Below the pieces are notes generated by a model, which worked only from the letters and a program-made list of their open reading frames with translations, was not told where the DNA came from and made no database searches. A program made the translations under genes and the position numbers. A stretch of DNA of 64,000 nucleotides, taken from contig OY282457.1 in the NCBI GenBank assembly GCA_958296235.1, forward strand, positions 3,715,338 through 3,779,337, read 5' to 3'. Positions 37,427-45,311 of this stretch are shown here, piece by piece. Numbering within the stretch: position 1 is the first letter of the stretch; every line of letters begins with the position of its first letter. Source of the DNA: an uncultured Candidatus Binatia bacterium. GTDB lineage: Bacteria > Desulfobacterota > Binatia > Bin18.

Positions 37427-38629
37427 ATGCCAGCCGCACATTTTTTTGCCCGGAATCTTGAAGAGGTCGGTCTCGACCCGGAAAAAGTTCAGGCCCTGTT
37501 TGAACGGGCCGAGCGAGAGGTCAAATCCGGCCTGCTGCCGGCCACTCAGGTTGCGATTGCCCGCAATGGAAAAATCGGCGCCATGCAGACCTTTGGCAAG
37601 GCCGTCCAAGGCGGGACGGAAAAACCGGCGACTGATGACACCCGGTTTGTCATCATGTCTTCGACCAAGGCGTTTACCTCAGCCGCAGCCTGGATCCTCA
37701 TGCAAGAAGGCCAACTGCGCCCCGAAGACCGCGTGGTCGAGTATATCCCCGAGTTTGGAACGAACGGCAAAGACGTGGTGACGGCCGAGCAGTTGCTCAT
37801 TCACACCTCGGCCATTCCCTATGCCCCGCACTGGCAAAAAGAATGGGCCGATCACGCCAAGCGCTTAAACCGCTTTGCCCAATGGAAGCTGGACCATACG
37901 CCGGGGGAGAAGTTCGTTTATCACGTGTCAGCGAATTTCTGGCCGGTCGCCGCTATTGTCGAACACCTCAGCGGTCAGCGCCTGAGCGAATTTGTGCGGA
38001 CGCGGATTGCCGAGCCGCTGGGGCTGCCTGATTTGCGCTTTGGGCTGCCGCCTTCGGGGAACGCTGATGTCGCCGATGTGGAGTGGGTGGGCGCTGCCCC
38101 GACCGCCGAAGAGTATGAAAAAATGGGGGTCAAAGGCTTTAACGCCACGACCAACGCCATCAATGAAGACGGCGTGTTGGAGTTGAACGAAACGGTCACC
38201 CGAGAAGCCGGGTCGCCGTCGGCCGGCTGCATTACCACCGCGGGTGATATCGCCTTATTCTATCAGGCCTTGCTGAACGACGGGCGCGCCCACGACGGGA
38301 CGCCGGTCTGGCAGCCCGACATGCTGCAAGAGGCGCGGCGCGTCCGCACCGGAGAGCTGCGCGACCCCTTTCTCGGCCATCGGGCCAATCGTGCCCTGGG
38401 AATTGCCGTCGCCGGCGGCGACGGCAAGGCCAATATGCGCGGCTTCGGGCGCACCAATTCCGCGCAGTCGTTCGGCCATCCGGGCTTTGGCGGCCAGAGC
38501 GGCTGGGCCGACCCGGCAACGGGTATCTCGTTCGGCTTTCTGACCAACGGGTTCGACCGGCACGACATCCGTGAAGCCCGCCGGCGGGTGGCCCTGTCGA
38601 GTCTGGCCGCTGCGTGTGCGGCGGCGTGA
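37427..38629 (+). CDS. Serine hydrolase of the beta-lactamase/penicillin-binding fold
   Basis: A 400-residue protein. The nucleophile motif SSTK (in VIMSSTKAFTSAA) is near residue 89. The Tyr motif is probably YHVSANFW, and HPGFGGQSGW near the C-terminus stands for the third motif. AGGAGGGG lies upstream of ATG 37427. Relatives include esterases, D-aminopeptidases and class C beta-lactamases; no signal peptide is visible, so a cytoplasmic esterase is as likely. Confidence 0.9.
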   Translation: MPAAHFFARNLEEVGLDPEKVQALFERAEREVKSGLLPATQVAIARNGKIGAMQTFGKAVQGGTEKPATDDTRFVIMSSTKAFTSAAAWILMQEGQLRPEDRVVEYIPEFGTNGKDVVTAEQLLIHTSAIPYAPHWQKEWADHAKRLNRFAQWKLDHTPGEKFVYHVSANFWPVAAIVEHLSGQRLSEFVRTRIAEPLGLPDLRFGLPPSGNADVADVEWVGAAPTAEEYEKMGVKGFNATTNAINEDGVLELNETVTREAGSPSAGCITTAGDIALFYQALLNDGRAHDGTPVWQPDMLQEARRVRTGELRDPFLGHRANRALGIAVAGGDGKANMRGFGRTNSAQSFGHPGFGGQSGWADPATGISFGFLTNGFDRHDIREARRRVALSSLAAACAAA

Positions 38630-38671
38630 GTTGTGACGCACGACTTGAGTAGCATTACGGTGGGGTGACGT

Positions 38672-38761
38672 TTGCCAACCATAAGCCGACAGGAGTTGCT
38701 CGAAAACTGGGAGTTGGCAAGAGAAAGGAAACCTCTTCTTCCGATTCCTCCTTTAGCCTGA
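38672..38761 (+). pseudogene. DUF4160-like gene remnant with a probable internal deletion
   Basis: A 29-codon frame from TTG 38672 to a stop at 38759-38761, just before the DUF2442 gene. The first five residues (LPTIS) look like a DUF4160 start, and the rest (RQELLENWELARERKPLLPI) like a DUF4160 C-terminus. In other bacteria DUF4160 genes lie directly upstream of DUF2442 genes. The central about 50 codons would be missing. A GGTGGGG sits upstream of the TTG. This is a pattern match, not a computed alignment. Confidence 0.4.
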
Positions 38762-38770
38762 AGAGGAATT

Positions 38771-39025
38771 ATGTTTTTACACGTCACAGTCGTCAGCTAC
38801 CTCGAAGCGTATAGAATTCGCGTCGAGTTCAGTGACGGGATGGTCAAAGAGGTGGACCTGGGAGGAGAACTTCACGGTGAGGTGTTTGAACCGCTCAAAG
38901 ACGTGGAGTTTTTCAAACAGGTCAGAGTCAATAGCGAGACCAACACGATTGAATGGCCGAATGGGGCGGACTTTGCTCCAGAATTCTTGTATGAGACCGG
39001 GCAAGAGGGCAAGCGCGTTGCCTGA
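38771..39025 (+). CDS. DUF2442 domain protein
   Basis: An 84-residue protein with the compact DUF2442 fold: VVSYLEAYRIRVEFSDGMVKEVDL, then FEPLKDVEFFKQVRVN and NTIEWPNGADFAPEFLYE. AAGAGGA precedes the ATG. The family usually accompanies DUF4160 and is thought to be a toxin-antitoxin-like or regulatory pair, with function not proven. Here its partner looks decayed. Confidence 0.85.
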   Translation: MFLHVTVVSYLEAYRIRVEFSDGMVKEVDLGGELHGEVFEPLKDVEFFKQVRVNSETNTIEWPNGADFAPEFLYETGQEGKRVA

Positions 39026-39109
39026 ACACTGGCTGCCTTTTCGTTGCGTGGCGTTATCAAGCTTGGCCTCTTCATGCGTGGCTGTCAGGACGGTCTTACG
39101 GTTGACCCA

Positions 39110-39205
39110 ACACCGATAAACACAGTTCATTGCCGGAAGACGACTCGATGGGGGAAGATTAAGGCGGTTTTCTACTCCAACGCCAAAGGCATCTTGATGC
39201 TATAG
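39110..39205 (+). pseudogene. Possible relic of an IS630/mariner-type transposase
   Basis: A short frame ending at 39203-39205 contains RKTTRWGKIKAVFYSNAKGILML. This resembles the segment of IS630/Tc1-mariner transposases around the second catalytic acid (usually an IKxxFD-type stretch followed by GIxxxxF). Only this fragment is visible and it ends at a stop. It lies between the DUF2442 gene and a toxin-antitoxin region, where decayed mobile DNA would be expected. Confidence 0.35.
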
Positions 39206-39243
39206 CGCCTTGACGCTAACGTCACACAAGGAGGTTATGTGTC

Positions 39244-39486
39244 ATGGGTGAAGCATCCAAACGTTCTCCCATCTATTTTGATCCTCAGCTTCATGCGGCG
39301 TCACGACTCAAGGCGGCCTACTCGCAACGTTCGGTATCCGCCATTGTCACTGAGGCGGTCCGTGCAGCGCATCAAGAAGACTTGGCTGCGTTCCAGCAAC
39401 ACGTAACTGAGCCCACCCTGAGCTATGAAGAACTCCTGAACGACTTGCGGGCGCATCACACTCAAGCACATGATTGGAAGCCGTAG
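39244..39486 (+). CDS. Ribbon-helix-helix-like antitoxin or regulator
   Basis: An 80-residue protein. AAGGAGG precedes ATG 39244. The N-terminal IYFDPQLHAASRLKAAYSQR is a ribbon-helix-helix strand plus helix, followed by SVSAIVTEAVRAAHQEDLAAF. The tail EPTLSYEELLNDLRAH would wrap around a partner toxin. A RelE/ParE-type partner usually follows; the next gene is BrnT-like instead. Confidence 0.7.
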   Translation: MGEASKRSPIYFDPQLHAASRLKAAYSQRSVSAIVTEAVRAAHQEDLAAFQQHVTEPTLSYEELLNDLRAHHTQAHDWKP

Positions 39487-39528
39487 CGTCCCGTATTCAA
39501 CACTGATGTAACCTGCTTGAGATGATTG

Positions 39529-39816
39529 ATGGTCATCACACAAATCATCTGGAAAGCGCAGTTCGTTGAGAAGTTGGCTGTAAAACACGGAGTAGCAGTA
39601 AAGGAAGCTGAGGAGATTCTCTGCTCCAAACCACATATTCGGAAGGTGAGTAGAGGCCACGTCAAAGGAGAACATGTGTATGCGGCCTATGGACAATCGG
39701 CCGCCGGGCGATATTTGATGGTTTTTTATATCCGCAAGCTGACGGGGGCGATCTTGCCCATTTCCGCCCGCGACATGGATGACGCTGAGAGGAAATACTA
39801 TGAAAAACAAAGATAA
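39529..39816 (+). CDS. BrnT-family toxin-like protein
   Basis: A 95-residue protein starting at ATG 39529, with only a weak ribosome binding site. It has [20 protein letters not shown], then [38 protein letters not shown] and [17 protein letters not shown], which follow the BrnT (RelE-like RNase) pattern. The end overlaps the next gene, an antitoxin-like protein, by 17 bp. The pair probably forms a BrnT/BrnA-type toxin-antitoxin. Confidence 0.75.
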   Translation: MVITQIIWKAQFVEKLAVKHGVAVKEAEEILCSKPHIRKVSRGHVKGEHVYAAYGQSAAGRYLMVFYIRKLTGAILPISARDMDDAERKYYEKQR

Positions 39817-40093
39817 ACTCCACGATCCATTGCCGGAGACGTTTGCAACAGTAGAGGAGGCCGGCGAATTCTGGGATAGCCACAGCACGAGAGACTATGA
39901 AGAATATCTTGAGCCCGGAGATGACGAGATAATAGAGGCCCGGCAGCGCATTTTTGAGGTGCCGGTAGCGGCGGATGTCTTTCAGCAGCTCCAGCGAGAG
40001 GCACGAAGTTCACAGGAAAGCGTACCTGAATTCGTGGATCACCTTCTACGTGAGCGGCTTGCCATGACGGAGGCTCGGTCAAATACGGACTGA
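39800..40093 (+). CDS. CopG/BrnA-like antitoxin
   Basis: A 97-residue protein with ATG 39800. The start [28 protein letters not shown] is typical for CopG-type antitoxins paired with BrnT. The C-terminal half ([32 protein letters not shown]) is a ribbon-helix-helix DNA-binding region. Toxin-first order with an overlap is seen in brnTA. Confidence 0.75.
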   Translation: MKNKDKLHDPLPETFATVEEAGEFWDSHSTRDYEEYLEPGDDEIIEARQRIFEVPVAADVFQQLQREARSSQESVPEFVDHLLRERLAMTEARSNTD

Positions 40094-40140
40094 CAGACTT
40101 TTGATTTTTCCAAATCGTGCTTGCCCCACCGCTGATTCCC

Positions 40141-41277
40141 TTAGCTCCCCGCACCCTGTCGCTGCTTGGCGAAGTATTCGTTTACCGACTGGAGCAGTTC
40201 TGGCCGGTCGCTTTGGAAGGGACAGCGGCCTAACCGCTCGGCAACGTAGGCCGCCACATAGCTGGCAAAGAGATGGTAGAGCAAGGGCGAGAACTCCTCG
40301 CGCACCTCAGCGTGGACGGGTAACACTATGTGCGCATGGCGGGTGACCCCGGTATCGTCTTTGTGCGTCACGGCAATGACCCGGCGGCCCAGGCCGCGCG
40401 CCGTTGCGGCCACGCTCTGCGCCCGCCAGTGCGAGCGGCCGGGTGGGGCGATCACAAAAACCGGCATGTCCACCGGGTAGGCAAACCGTTCAACGTGCCA
40501 CCATTCTTCCAAGTCCTGCCCCATTGTAAAAACACCCGCGGCTTCGACCAGCTTTGCCGCGCTGTAGAGGGCGGTGCCATAACTCGGCCCACTGCCCAGC
40601 ATGACCACAACGGGGCTTGCCGCAATCATGGCCGCCACTTCCCGACAGCCGGCCTGAATCGCGTTTGTGGTGGTGTCCACGACATCGGCCAGCTCGACCA
40701 GTTCCCGGCGCAGATGGTCCGCTTCTTCTTGCGCGCACCCGCCTTGCTGTTCACCCAACTGTATCGCCCCCAACAGCATCCCCACCAGGCTGGCCTGGTA
40801 GGTGCGAATCCCTGGAGAGCGTTCTTTCTGGGGCAGCTCGACCACGACGCTCCGGTCCGCTACCTGAGTGACCGTACTATTGGGTGTTCCGGTTAAGGCC
40901 ACGGTAAGCGCGCCGTACTCCTTAGCGCGTTCAATCGCTTGCACGACGCGCTCGGTCCCGCCCGAGGCCGAGGTTGCAATTACCAAGGTTTGATGCGGCG
41001 CAGCGGGGCGCATCCAGGCCGCGCCATAGTCCAGAAAACGTTGGGCGCTCAGCGGTTCGCAGGCCACATCGGCAATCGCCTCAAAGGCCATCTCCGCGGC
41101 ACATGAGGCATGGTAGGAATCCCCGTCTCCGGTGAGATAGACTTTTTTCACCGCCCTCCATTCCGCTGGCGTGAGGACTGCCCGCACCTGCTGCTCAAAC
41201 GGGCGGGTCAACTGTCGTAAATCGTCTGCTAAGCCTGCGACCTGCCCGAACATCACCCCCGGTTTGAGTGGCGCCAT
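40141..41277 (-). CDS. SIS-domain protein (sugar isomerase-like)
   Basis: A 378-residue protein with two SIS (phosphosugar-binding) domains. The first has VYLTGDGDSYHASCAAEMAFEAIADV and VIATSASGGTERVVQAIERAKEYGALTVALTG; the second has VVMLGSGPSYGTALYSAAKLVEAAGVF and IAPPGRSHWRAQSVAATARGLGRRVIAVTHKDD. The pattern resembles the isomerase half of glucosamine-6-phosphate synthase, but no glutaminase domain is present. It lies 4 bp after BtpA on the same strand, suggesting a common pathway. Confidence 0.85.
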   Translation of the reverse strand: MAPLKPGVMFGQVAGLADDLRQLTRPFEQQVRAVLTPAEWRAVKKVYLTGDGDSYHASCAAEMAFEAIADVACEPLSAQRFLDYGAAWMRPAAPHQTLVIATSASGGTERVVQAIERAKEYGALTVALTGTPNSTVTQVADRSVVVELPQKERSPGIRTYQASLVGMLLGAIQLGEQQGGCAQEEADHLRRELVELADVVDTTTNAIQAGCREVAAMIAASPVVVMLGSGPSYGTALYSAAKLVEAAGVFTMGQDLEEWWHVERFAYPVDMPVFVIAPPGRSHWRAQSVAATARGLGRRVIAVTHKDDTGVTRHAHIVLPVHAEVREEFSPLLYHLFASYVAAYVAERLGRCPFQSDRPELLQSVNEYFAKQRQGAGS

Positions 41278-41281
41278 CGTT

Positions 41282-42094
41282 CTATCCTTTTCCTTCCAGT
41301 CCTCGCACGATGTCTACATAGGTCTTCACCCGTTCGACATCAATGCGTCCACCCCAGCCACCGCGTTCCAGACAGGTGCCGACAAACGCTCCGTCCGCCG
41401 CAGCCAACAAGCGCGCCGCATTATCGTGGTTGGTGTAGCCCGCTAAAATAATCGGCAGGCCCGGCACGGTCTTCCGTACCGAGGCGATCATCTCCAGCGT
41501 TCTGTTTTCGTCAGGAGCGCCCAATGACACCGCGTCCGCCCCCACATATTTCGCGCTTCGGGCGATCTCCGCGGGCGGCTTTGGCTCGCCAAACCATTTG
41601 AATTGCATGGAGTCGACTTCGGCAATGACCTTGACATCCCAGGCGTTGATCTTTTTGCGATACTCCATCACGTCGAGCGGATTCGCTTCGACCATGCCGT
41701 GCGCGGTCAGCGTTGTGCCCACCAGCGCGCCGGCCCGAATAAAGCTGCCCCCCGCCACCTTTGCCACTGCCACCGACGCTTTGAGCGCATTCCGCATCAA
41801 CTGCACCCCGACCTGGAAGTCTGCGCCGGTGGCCTGGACAATGGCGTGCACAATCAAGCCCACCGCGGTCGTACGGGCCGGGTCGGATTCGTCTTTGACG
41901 CTGTAAAGACGATCGACGGTCTGTACCAGACACCCGTCCGCCCCGCCGTGGTAGAGCGCTTGGGCCGATTCGACCGCGGTCTCAAGGGTCTGGTTGAAAC
42001 TGCCGTCCGCGTAAAACACGGTGCCGGGCAACGGTTGCAGGTGAATCATGCCCAACACGGCTTTGCGTTTGCCCAGGGTTGCGAAATCTCGCAT
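41282..42094 (-). CDS. BtpA/SgcQ-family TIM-barrel protein
   Basis: A 270-residue protein starting at ATG 42094, with GGGAGGG 6 bases upstream. It has the BtpA signatures AVLGMIHLQPLPGT, GGADGCLVQTVDRLY, SFIRAGALVGTTLTAHGMVEAN and ADAVSLGAPDENRTLEMIASVR. BtpA was first linked to photosystem I stability, and relatives such as SgcQ occur in sugar operons. The SIS gene neighbour supports a sugar-phosphate role here; no photosynthesis gene is nearby. Confidence 0.85.
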   Translation of the reverse strand: MRDFATLGKRKAVLGMIHLQPLPGTVFYADGSFNQTLETAVESAQALYHGGADGCLVQTVDRLYSVKDESDPARTTAVGLIVHAIVQATGADFQVGVQLMRNALKASVAVAKVAGGSFIRAGALVGTTLTAHGMVEANPLDVMEYRKKINAWDVKVIAEVDSMQFKWFGEPKPPAEIARSAKYVGADAVSLGAPDENRTLEMIASVRKTVPGLPIILAGYTNHDNAARLLAAADGAFVGTCLERGGWGGRIDVERVKTYVDIVRGLEGKG

Positions 42095-42265
42095 GGTCAG
42101 CCCTCCCACTCTCTGCTCCGAATACACGCCCCGCGGCGCGTGGCCCCAACTGTGGAATGCTTATCATGCTGCTGTCAAGCCACGCCGGCGAACAGGCAGG
42201 GCCGCCTCTGGACAATCCGCTGTTGGGCGCTATGTATGGTCTTCAACAGGACAAAGGAGGTTCCT

Positions 42266-42667
42266 ATGGGTTTCGAGGCGCTCAACTCCTGGCTCGACGC
42301 CTACGGCAAGGCCTGGGAGAATCAGAACCCGGCTGCCGCGGCAGTGCTCTTCACCGAGGACGGGACCTACGTCTGGGGTCCGTTCGCCGAGCCGCTCACC
42401 GGTCGGGCGGCGATCCGACGCGCCTGGGAGACGGCTACCCAGGGGAACCAGGCCGGGATTACGTTTGGTTCCGAACCCCTTGCCATGACCGAAGACGGCC
42501 GCTACCTCGCGCGCTGGTGGGCATCGATGCAATCCGTGCAGACGGGCCAAGCCGTCAGAATGGAAGGGATTTTTCTCATCACCCTGACCGCGGATGGCCG
42601 GTGCCGTGTGTTCCGGGAGTGGTGGAACGAATACCCGCCCGCAACCGGAGCTTCGGAGTTCGAGTAA
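42266..42667 (+). CDS. SnoaL-like/NTF2-fold polyketide cyclase-type protein
   Basis: A 133-residue protein, ATG 42266 with AAAGGAGG upstream. ALNSWLDAYGKAWENQNP and AAAVLFTEDGTYVWGPFAEPLTGRAAIRRAWE are a SnoaL-type cone barrel start, followed by FREWWNEYPPA near the end. Family members bind small hydrophobic ligands. The function cannot be narrowed. Confidence 0.8.
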   Translation: MGFEALNSWLDAYGKAWENQNPAAAAVLFTEDGTYVWGPFAEPLTGRAAIRRAWETATQGNQAGITFGSEPLAMTEDGRYLARWWASMQSVQTGQAVRMEGIFLITLTADGRCRVFREWWNEYPPATGASEFE

Positions 42668-42753
42668 CTTCTGGCCGGACGGCGTAGAGAGTGCGGGCAG
42701 GCGTGACAAAACGGAACGTCCGATTTTTCTCAGACGGGCGAGGAGATTTGAGC

Positions 42754-43536
42754 ATGAGCGCCACGAGAACTTGGATTGATCTCAACAGCGATGTGGGTGA
42801 ATCCTTTGGTAACTATGTGCTGGGACGGCCTGAGGAGGTGATGCAGGGGATTAGTCACGCCAACATTGCGTGTAGCTTTCACGCCGGTGATCCAAGCTGG
42901 GTGCGTCGCTCTGTTGAGAGTGCCAAGAAGTACGGTGTGACCGTCGGGGGCCATCCGGGCTTTCCCGACATGCTGGGTTTCGGCCGGAGGCTCATACATA
43001 TCACTCCCCAAGAGGGCAAGGATTATGTTGTGTATCAACTCGGGGCGCTGAAAGCCTTTGCCGAAGCAGCAGGATTGCGGCTTGAGGCGGCCAAGCCGCA
43101 TAGCGCGTTTTACGTGTGGGCGCAGCTCAGCGAGGAGAATACCCGAGCCATGCTTGAGGGATTTCAAGCGGTGAACCCGGACATCGTGGCCTACCTGCCA
43201 GCGCTTCCACGCTATCCCGTCCTGGAAGTCGCCGAGCAACTGGGGATGCGGGTCGTCAAAGAGTTCTACCCAGGGCTAGGATACAAGGATGACGGAGACC
43301 TGACGTACGGGCACGGCGAGGACAGTGTGGAAGAAGCAGTACGGCTCGTTATGAAAGTTGTCACCGAGGGTAGGGTCACGACCGCGGGTGGCAAAGAACT
43401 CGCGCTTGACGCAGAAAGCATTGCCATATCGGGCGAGTTGATGCAGGCTCCAGAGATACTGCGGGCACTTCGAGAGGCCCTGACCCGTGAGGGGGTGATA
43501 ATCCGCAGTGCGCTTCATGCTGCGAACGGCCGGTAA
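42754..43536 (+). CDS. pxpA: 5-oxoprolinase subunit A (LamB/YcsF family)
   Basis: A 260-residue protein with ATG 42754 and AGGAG upstream. Signatures are WIDLNSDVGESFGNYVLG, GISHANIACSFHAGDP and VTVGGHPGFPDMLGFGRR. The KPHGALY motif of the family is here KPHSAFYV. PxpA works with PxpB and PxpC to open 5-oxoproline to glutamate with ATP; those partners are not in the window. Substitutions at two conserved Gly positions (Gly to Ser in IACSFHAGD and KPHSAF) may change the substrate. No other gene follows closely. Confidence 0.87.
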   Translation: MSATRTWIDLNSDVGESFGNYVLGRPEEVMQGISHANIACSFHAGDPSWVRRSVESAKKYGVTVGGHPGFPDMLGFGRRLIHITPQEGKDYVVYQLGALKAFAEAAGLRLEAAKPHSAFYVWAQLSEENTRAMLEGFQAVNPDIVAYLPALPRYPVLEVAEQLGMRVVKEFYPGLGYKDDGDLTYGHGEDSVEEAVRLVMKVVTEGRVTTAGGKELALDAESIAISGELMQAPEILRALREALTREGVIIRSALHAANGR

Positions 43537-43548
43537 CAGGGCTGAGCT

Positions 43549-43671
43549 ATGACGCCCCCCGCCGCCGGGCGGGGCGATGACTGGAAGACCTTGTTTATCA
43601 CTACGTTTGGTGAGATGGGCAGGATGCGGGTGAAGATTCCGGGCATCCCGGTGCCGCGAGGAAAGATGTGA
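43549..43671 (+). pseudogene. Remnant resembling the C-terminus of an SMP-30/gluconolactonase
   Basis: A 40-codon frame (ATG 43549 to TGA 43671) reads DDWKTLFITTFGEMGRMRVK and ends with GIPVPRGK. This is the typical C-terminal end of SMP-30/gluconolactonase beta-propellers. There is no upstream part; the fragment lies between pxpA and the interrupted TIR gene. It probably marks a past recombination junction at the island's left edge. Confidence 0.4.
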
Positions 43672-44436
43672 TCTAATATGTCATTACGCAAGAAGAGGCG
43701 AGAAATACAGCGGCTTGTTGATGCCTTTGAAGCCGAAGCCTCAAGATTTCATGATCTGAGTTTTAGTACATATTTACTGATTCAAGATATTGCACCCGTT
43801 GGTCGCAAGTTTGCCAAACCAAACCACACGATTATGCTATGGCAGTATTACGGAAAAGTTAGACCTCATCAAGATAACAACGTTTTGCTAAAAAATCTTC
43901 AGGAGAGTGATTTGCAATGGGGTATTCGAGGGGCTCAAGTATCCTCATTCGGTGTCATTGAGGGAGCTGCTTGTAGGTTGTTTGCTCGAATGGCGAAACG
44001 AGCGGGTAATCTTTTCAACCAGAAGGAGGCTCAACAGATCAAGCTGCGCGTGTTGGAGGAAATGTTGGATGCAGAACGTGACGAGTCATCAAAGCCGACC
44101 GGCGTGATGAACGATAACGTTCTAGCAATTTGGCTTAACTATCTCCTCTTTCACATTTCACAGACCAATCCAGGGCGAGAAAAAGTAAATAAGATTGAAC
44201 CCGACCCTTTCACATTGTCGCTTTTGGTACTTGAGCAACTTCTAACAGAACCTACGATTGCTAAATCGGATAGATCCCTATCAAGGGTTGAAAACATCAA
44301 TTTCGAAGTTGCTCTTTCATTTCCGGGAGAGAAGAGGGCGTATGTCTCTAAAGTCGCGGAAAAGCTACGGTCAGCCTTGGGGACTGACTCGGTCTTCTAC
44401 GATTACGACTTCCAATCTCAACTTGCATGTCCGAAC

Positions 44437-44456
44437 CTAGGGTCTGTCATCAGTTA
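44437..44456. repeat. Left IS end: CTAG target duplication plus inverted-repeat core
   Basis: CTAG at 44437-44440 is followed by the left terminal repeat, whose core TGTCATCAGTTA is at 44445-44456. The C-T-A is codon Leu254 of the TIR protein. Confidence 0.85.
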
Positions 44457-44531
44457 GGAAGAATCCTTGGGGGTTTCCTCCCCTGATGCGCTATACTTTT
44501 GGTGGGAGCCATAGCGAGGAGGATGCTCAGA

Positions 44532-44906
44532 ATGACGAAACGGTATGCCCTACGGGATGACCAGTGGGAGCGGATTCAGGGGCTCTTGCCGGGGCGAGAG
44601 GGCCATGTGGGGGGAACGGCGAAGGATAACCGCCGGTTTGTGGAAGCGGTGCTGTACCGCTATCGCGCGGGCATTCCCTGGCGCGACCTGCCCGGGCGGT
44701 TTGGAGATTTTCGGGTGATTCATACCCGGCATATGCGCTGGAGTAGGAGCGGGGCGTGGGAGCAGGTGTTCAAGCACCTCGCAGCCGACGCCGACAACGA
44801 ATACGCCATGATTGACGCCACGATTATCCGCGCCCATCAACATGCCGCCGGGGCAAAAGGGGGGATCAAGAGACGGAATGCCTCGGTCGCTCTCGAGGGG
44901 GCTTGA
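44532..44906 (+). CDS. IS5-family transposase, first frame (OrfA)
   Basis: A 124-residue frame from ATG 44532, preceded by GAGGAGG at 44516-44522 (9 bases upstream). It carries the N-terminal part MTKRYALRDDQWERIQGLLP, the RAGIPWRDLPGRFG block and the first catalytic Asp in YAMIDATIIRAHQHAAGAKG. It ends at a TGA at 44904-44906 unless ribosomes shift frame at the A4G6 run. Confidence 0.88.
   Translation: MTKRYALRDDQWERIQGLLPGREGHVGGTAKDNRRFVEAVLYRYRAGIPWRDLPGRFGDFRVIHTRHMRWSRSGAWEQVFKHLAADADNEYAMIDATIIRAHQHAAGAKGGIKRRNASVALEGA
44855..44864 (+). promoter_or_regulatory. Probable programmed -1 frameshift site (AAAAGGGGGG)
   Basis: A run of four A and six G is located where OrfA is in frame 0. 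A slip of -1 here gives GGDQETECLGRSRGGLSTKL, which joins to OrfB and matches the usual LGRSRGGLSTK transposase block. Without the shift translation stops at 44906. The A/G run is the only slippery sequence in the overlap. Confidence 0.65.
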
Positions 44907-45298
44907 GTACCAAACTCCATGCGACCTGTGATGCCTTGGGTAATCCGACGAGCTTTCATCTCACGCCGGGCCAAGCCTCGGACCTCGCCGGGGCGGATGC
45001 GCTGCTCCCGGATTTGGTGAACCACGTCCAGGCCTTGCTCGCGGATACCGCGTATGATGCCCAAGAGCGCGTCCTTGCCGTGTTGGAGAAGGCAGAGGTG
45101 ACGATTGTTATTCCCCCCAAAGCGAATCGGTGCCAGCCGCGGCCCTATGATAAGCACCTCTATCAGGCGCGCCATTTGATTGAAAACTTCTTCGCTAAAC
45201 TGAAACAATATCGTGCGCTCGCCACTCGCTATGACAAACGCGCTGGCAGCTTCCTGGGAGCTGTCTATCTAGCGGCCTCGGTGATCCTCCTTAACTGA
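44903..45298 (+). CDS. IS5-family transposase, second frame (OrfB, catalytic part)
   Basis: A 131-residue frame with the second half of the DDE transposase: STKLHATCDALGNPTSFHLT, then LADTAYDAQERV with the second Asp, RYDKRAGSFLGAVYLAA at the end, and HLIENFFAKLKQYRALATRY with the Glu of the DDE triad. It probably is made only as an OrfAB fusion by frameshift. The stop lies inside the right terminal repeat. Confidence 0.88.
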   Translation: MSTKLHATCDALGNPTSFHLTPGQASDLAGADALLPDLVNHVQALLADTAYDAQERVLAVLEKAEVTIVIPPKANRCQPRPYDKHLYQARHLIENFFAKLKQYRALATRYDKRAGSFLGAVYLAASVILLN

Positions 45299-45311
45299 TG
45301 ACACCCCCTAG
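45292..45311. repeat. Right IS end: inverted-repeat core plus CTAG target duplication
   Basis: The right repeat core TAACTGATGACA (45292-45303) is the reverse complement of the left core. CTAG follows at 45308-45311, where the TIR frame resumes at G45311. Confidence 0.85.

Larger units (their letters stand above)
44441..45307 (+). mobile_element. IS5-family insertion sequence (IS427-type), 867 bp
   Basis: A complete element with imperfect terminal inverted repeats: the core TGTCATCAGTTA at 44445-44456 is repeated as its reverse complement at 45292-45303. The target CTAG is duplicated at 44437-44440 and 45308-45311, typical for the IS427 subgroup. The transposase is made from two frames, orfA and orfB, joined by a -1 frameshift. 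It sits inside the TIR gene. Ends and frames appear intact, so the insertion may be recent and possibly still active. Confidence 0.92.
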
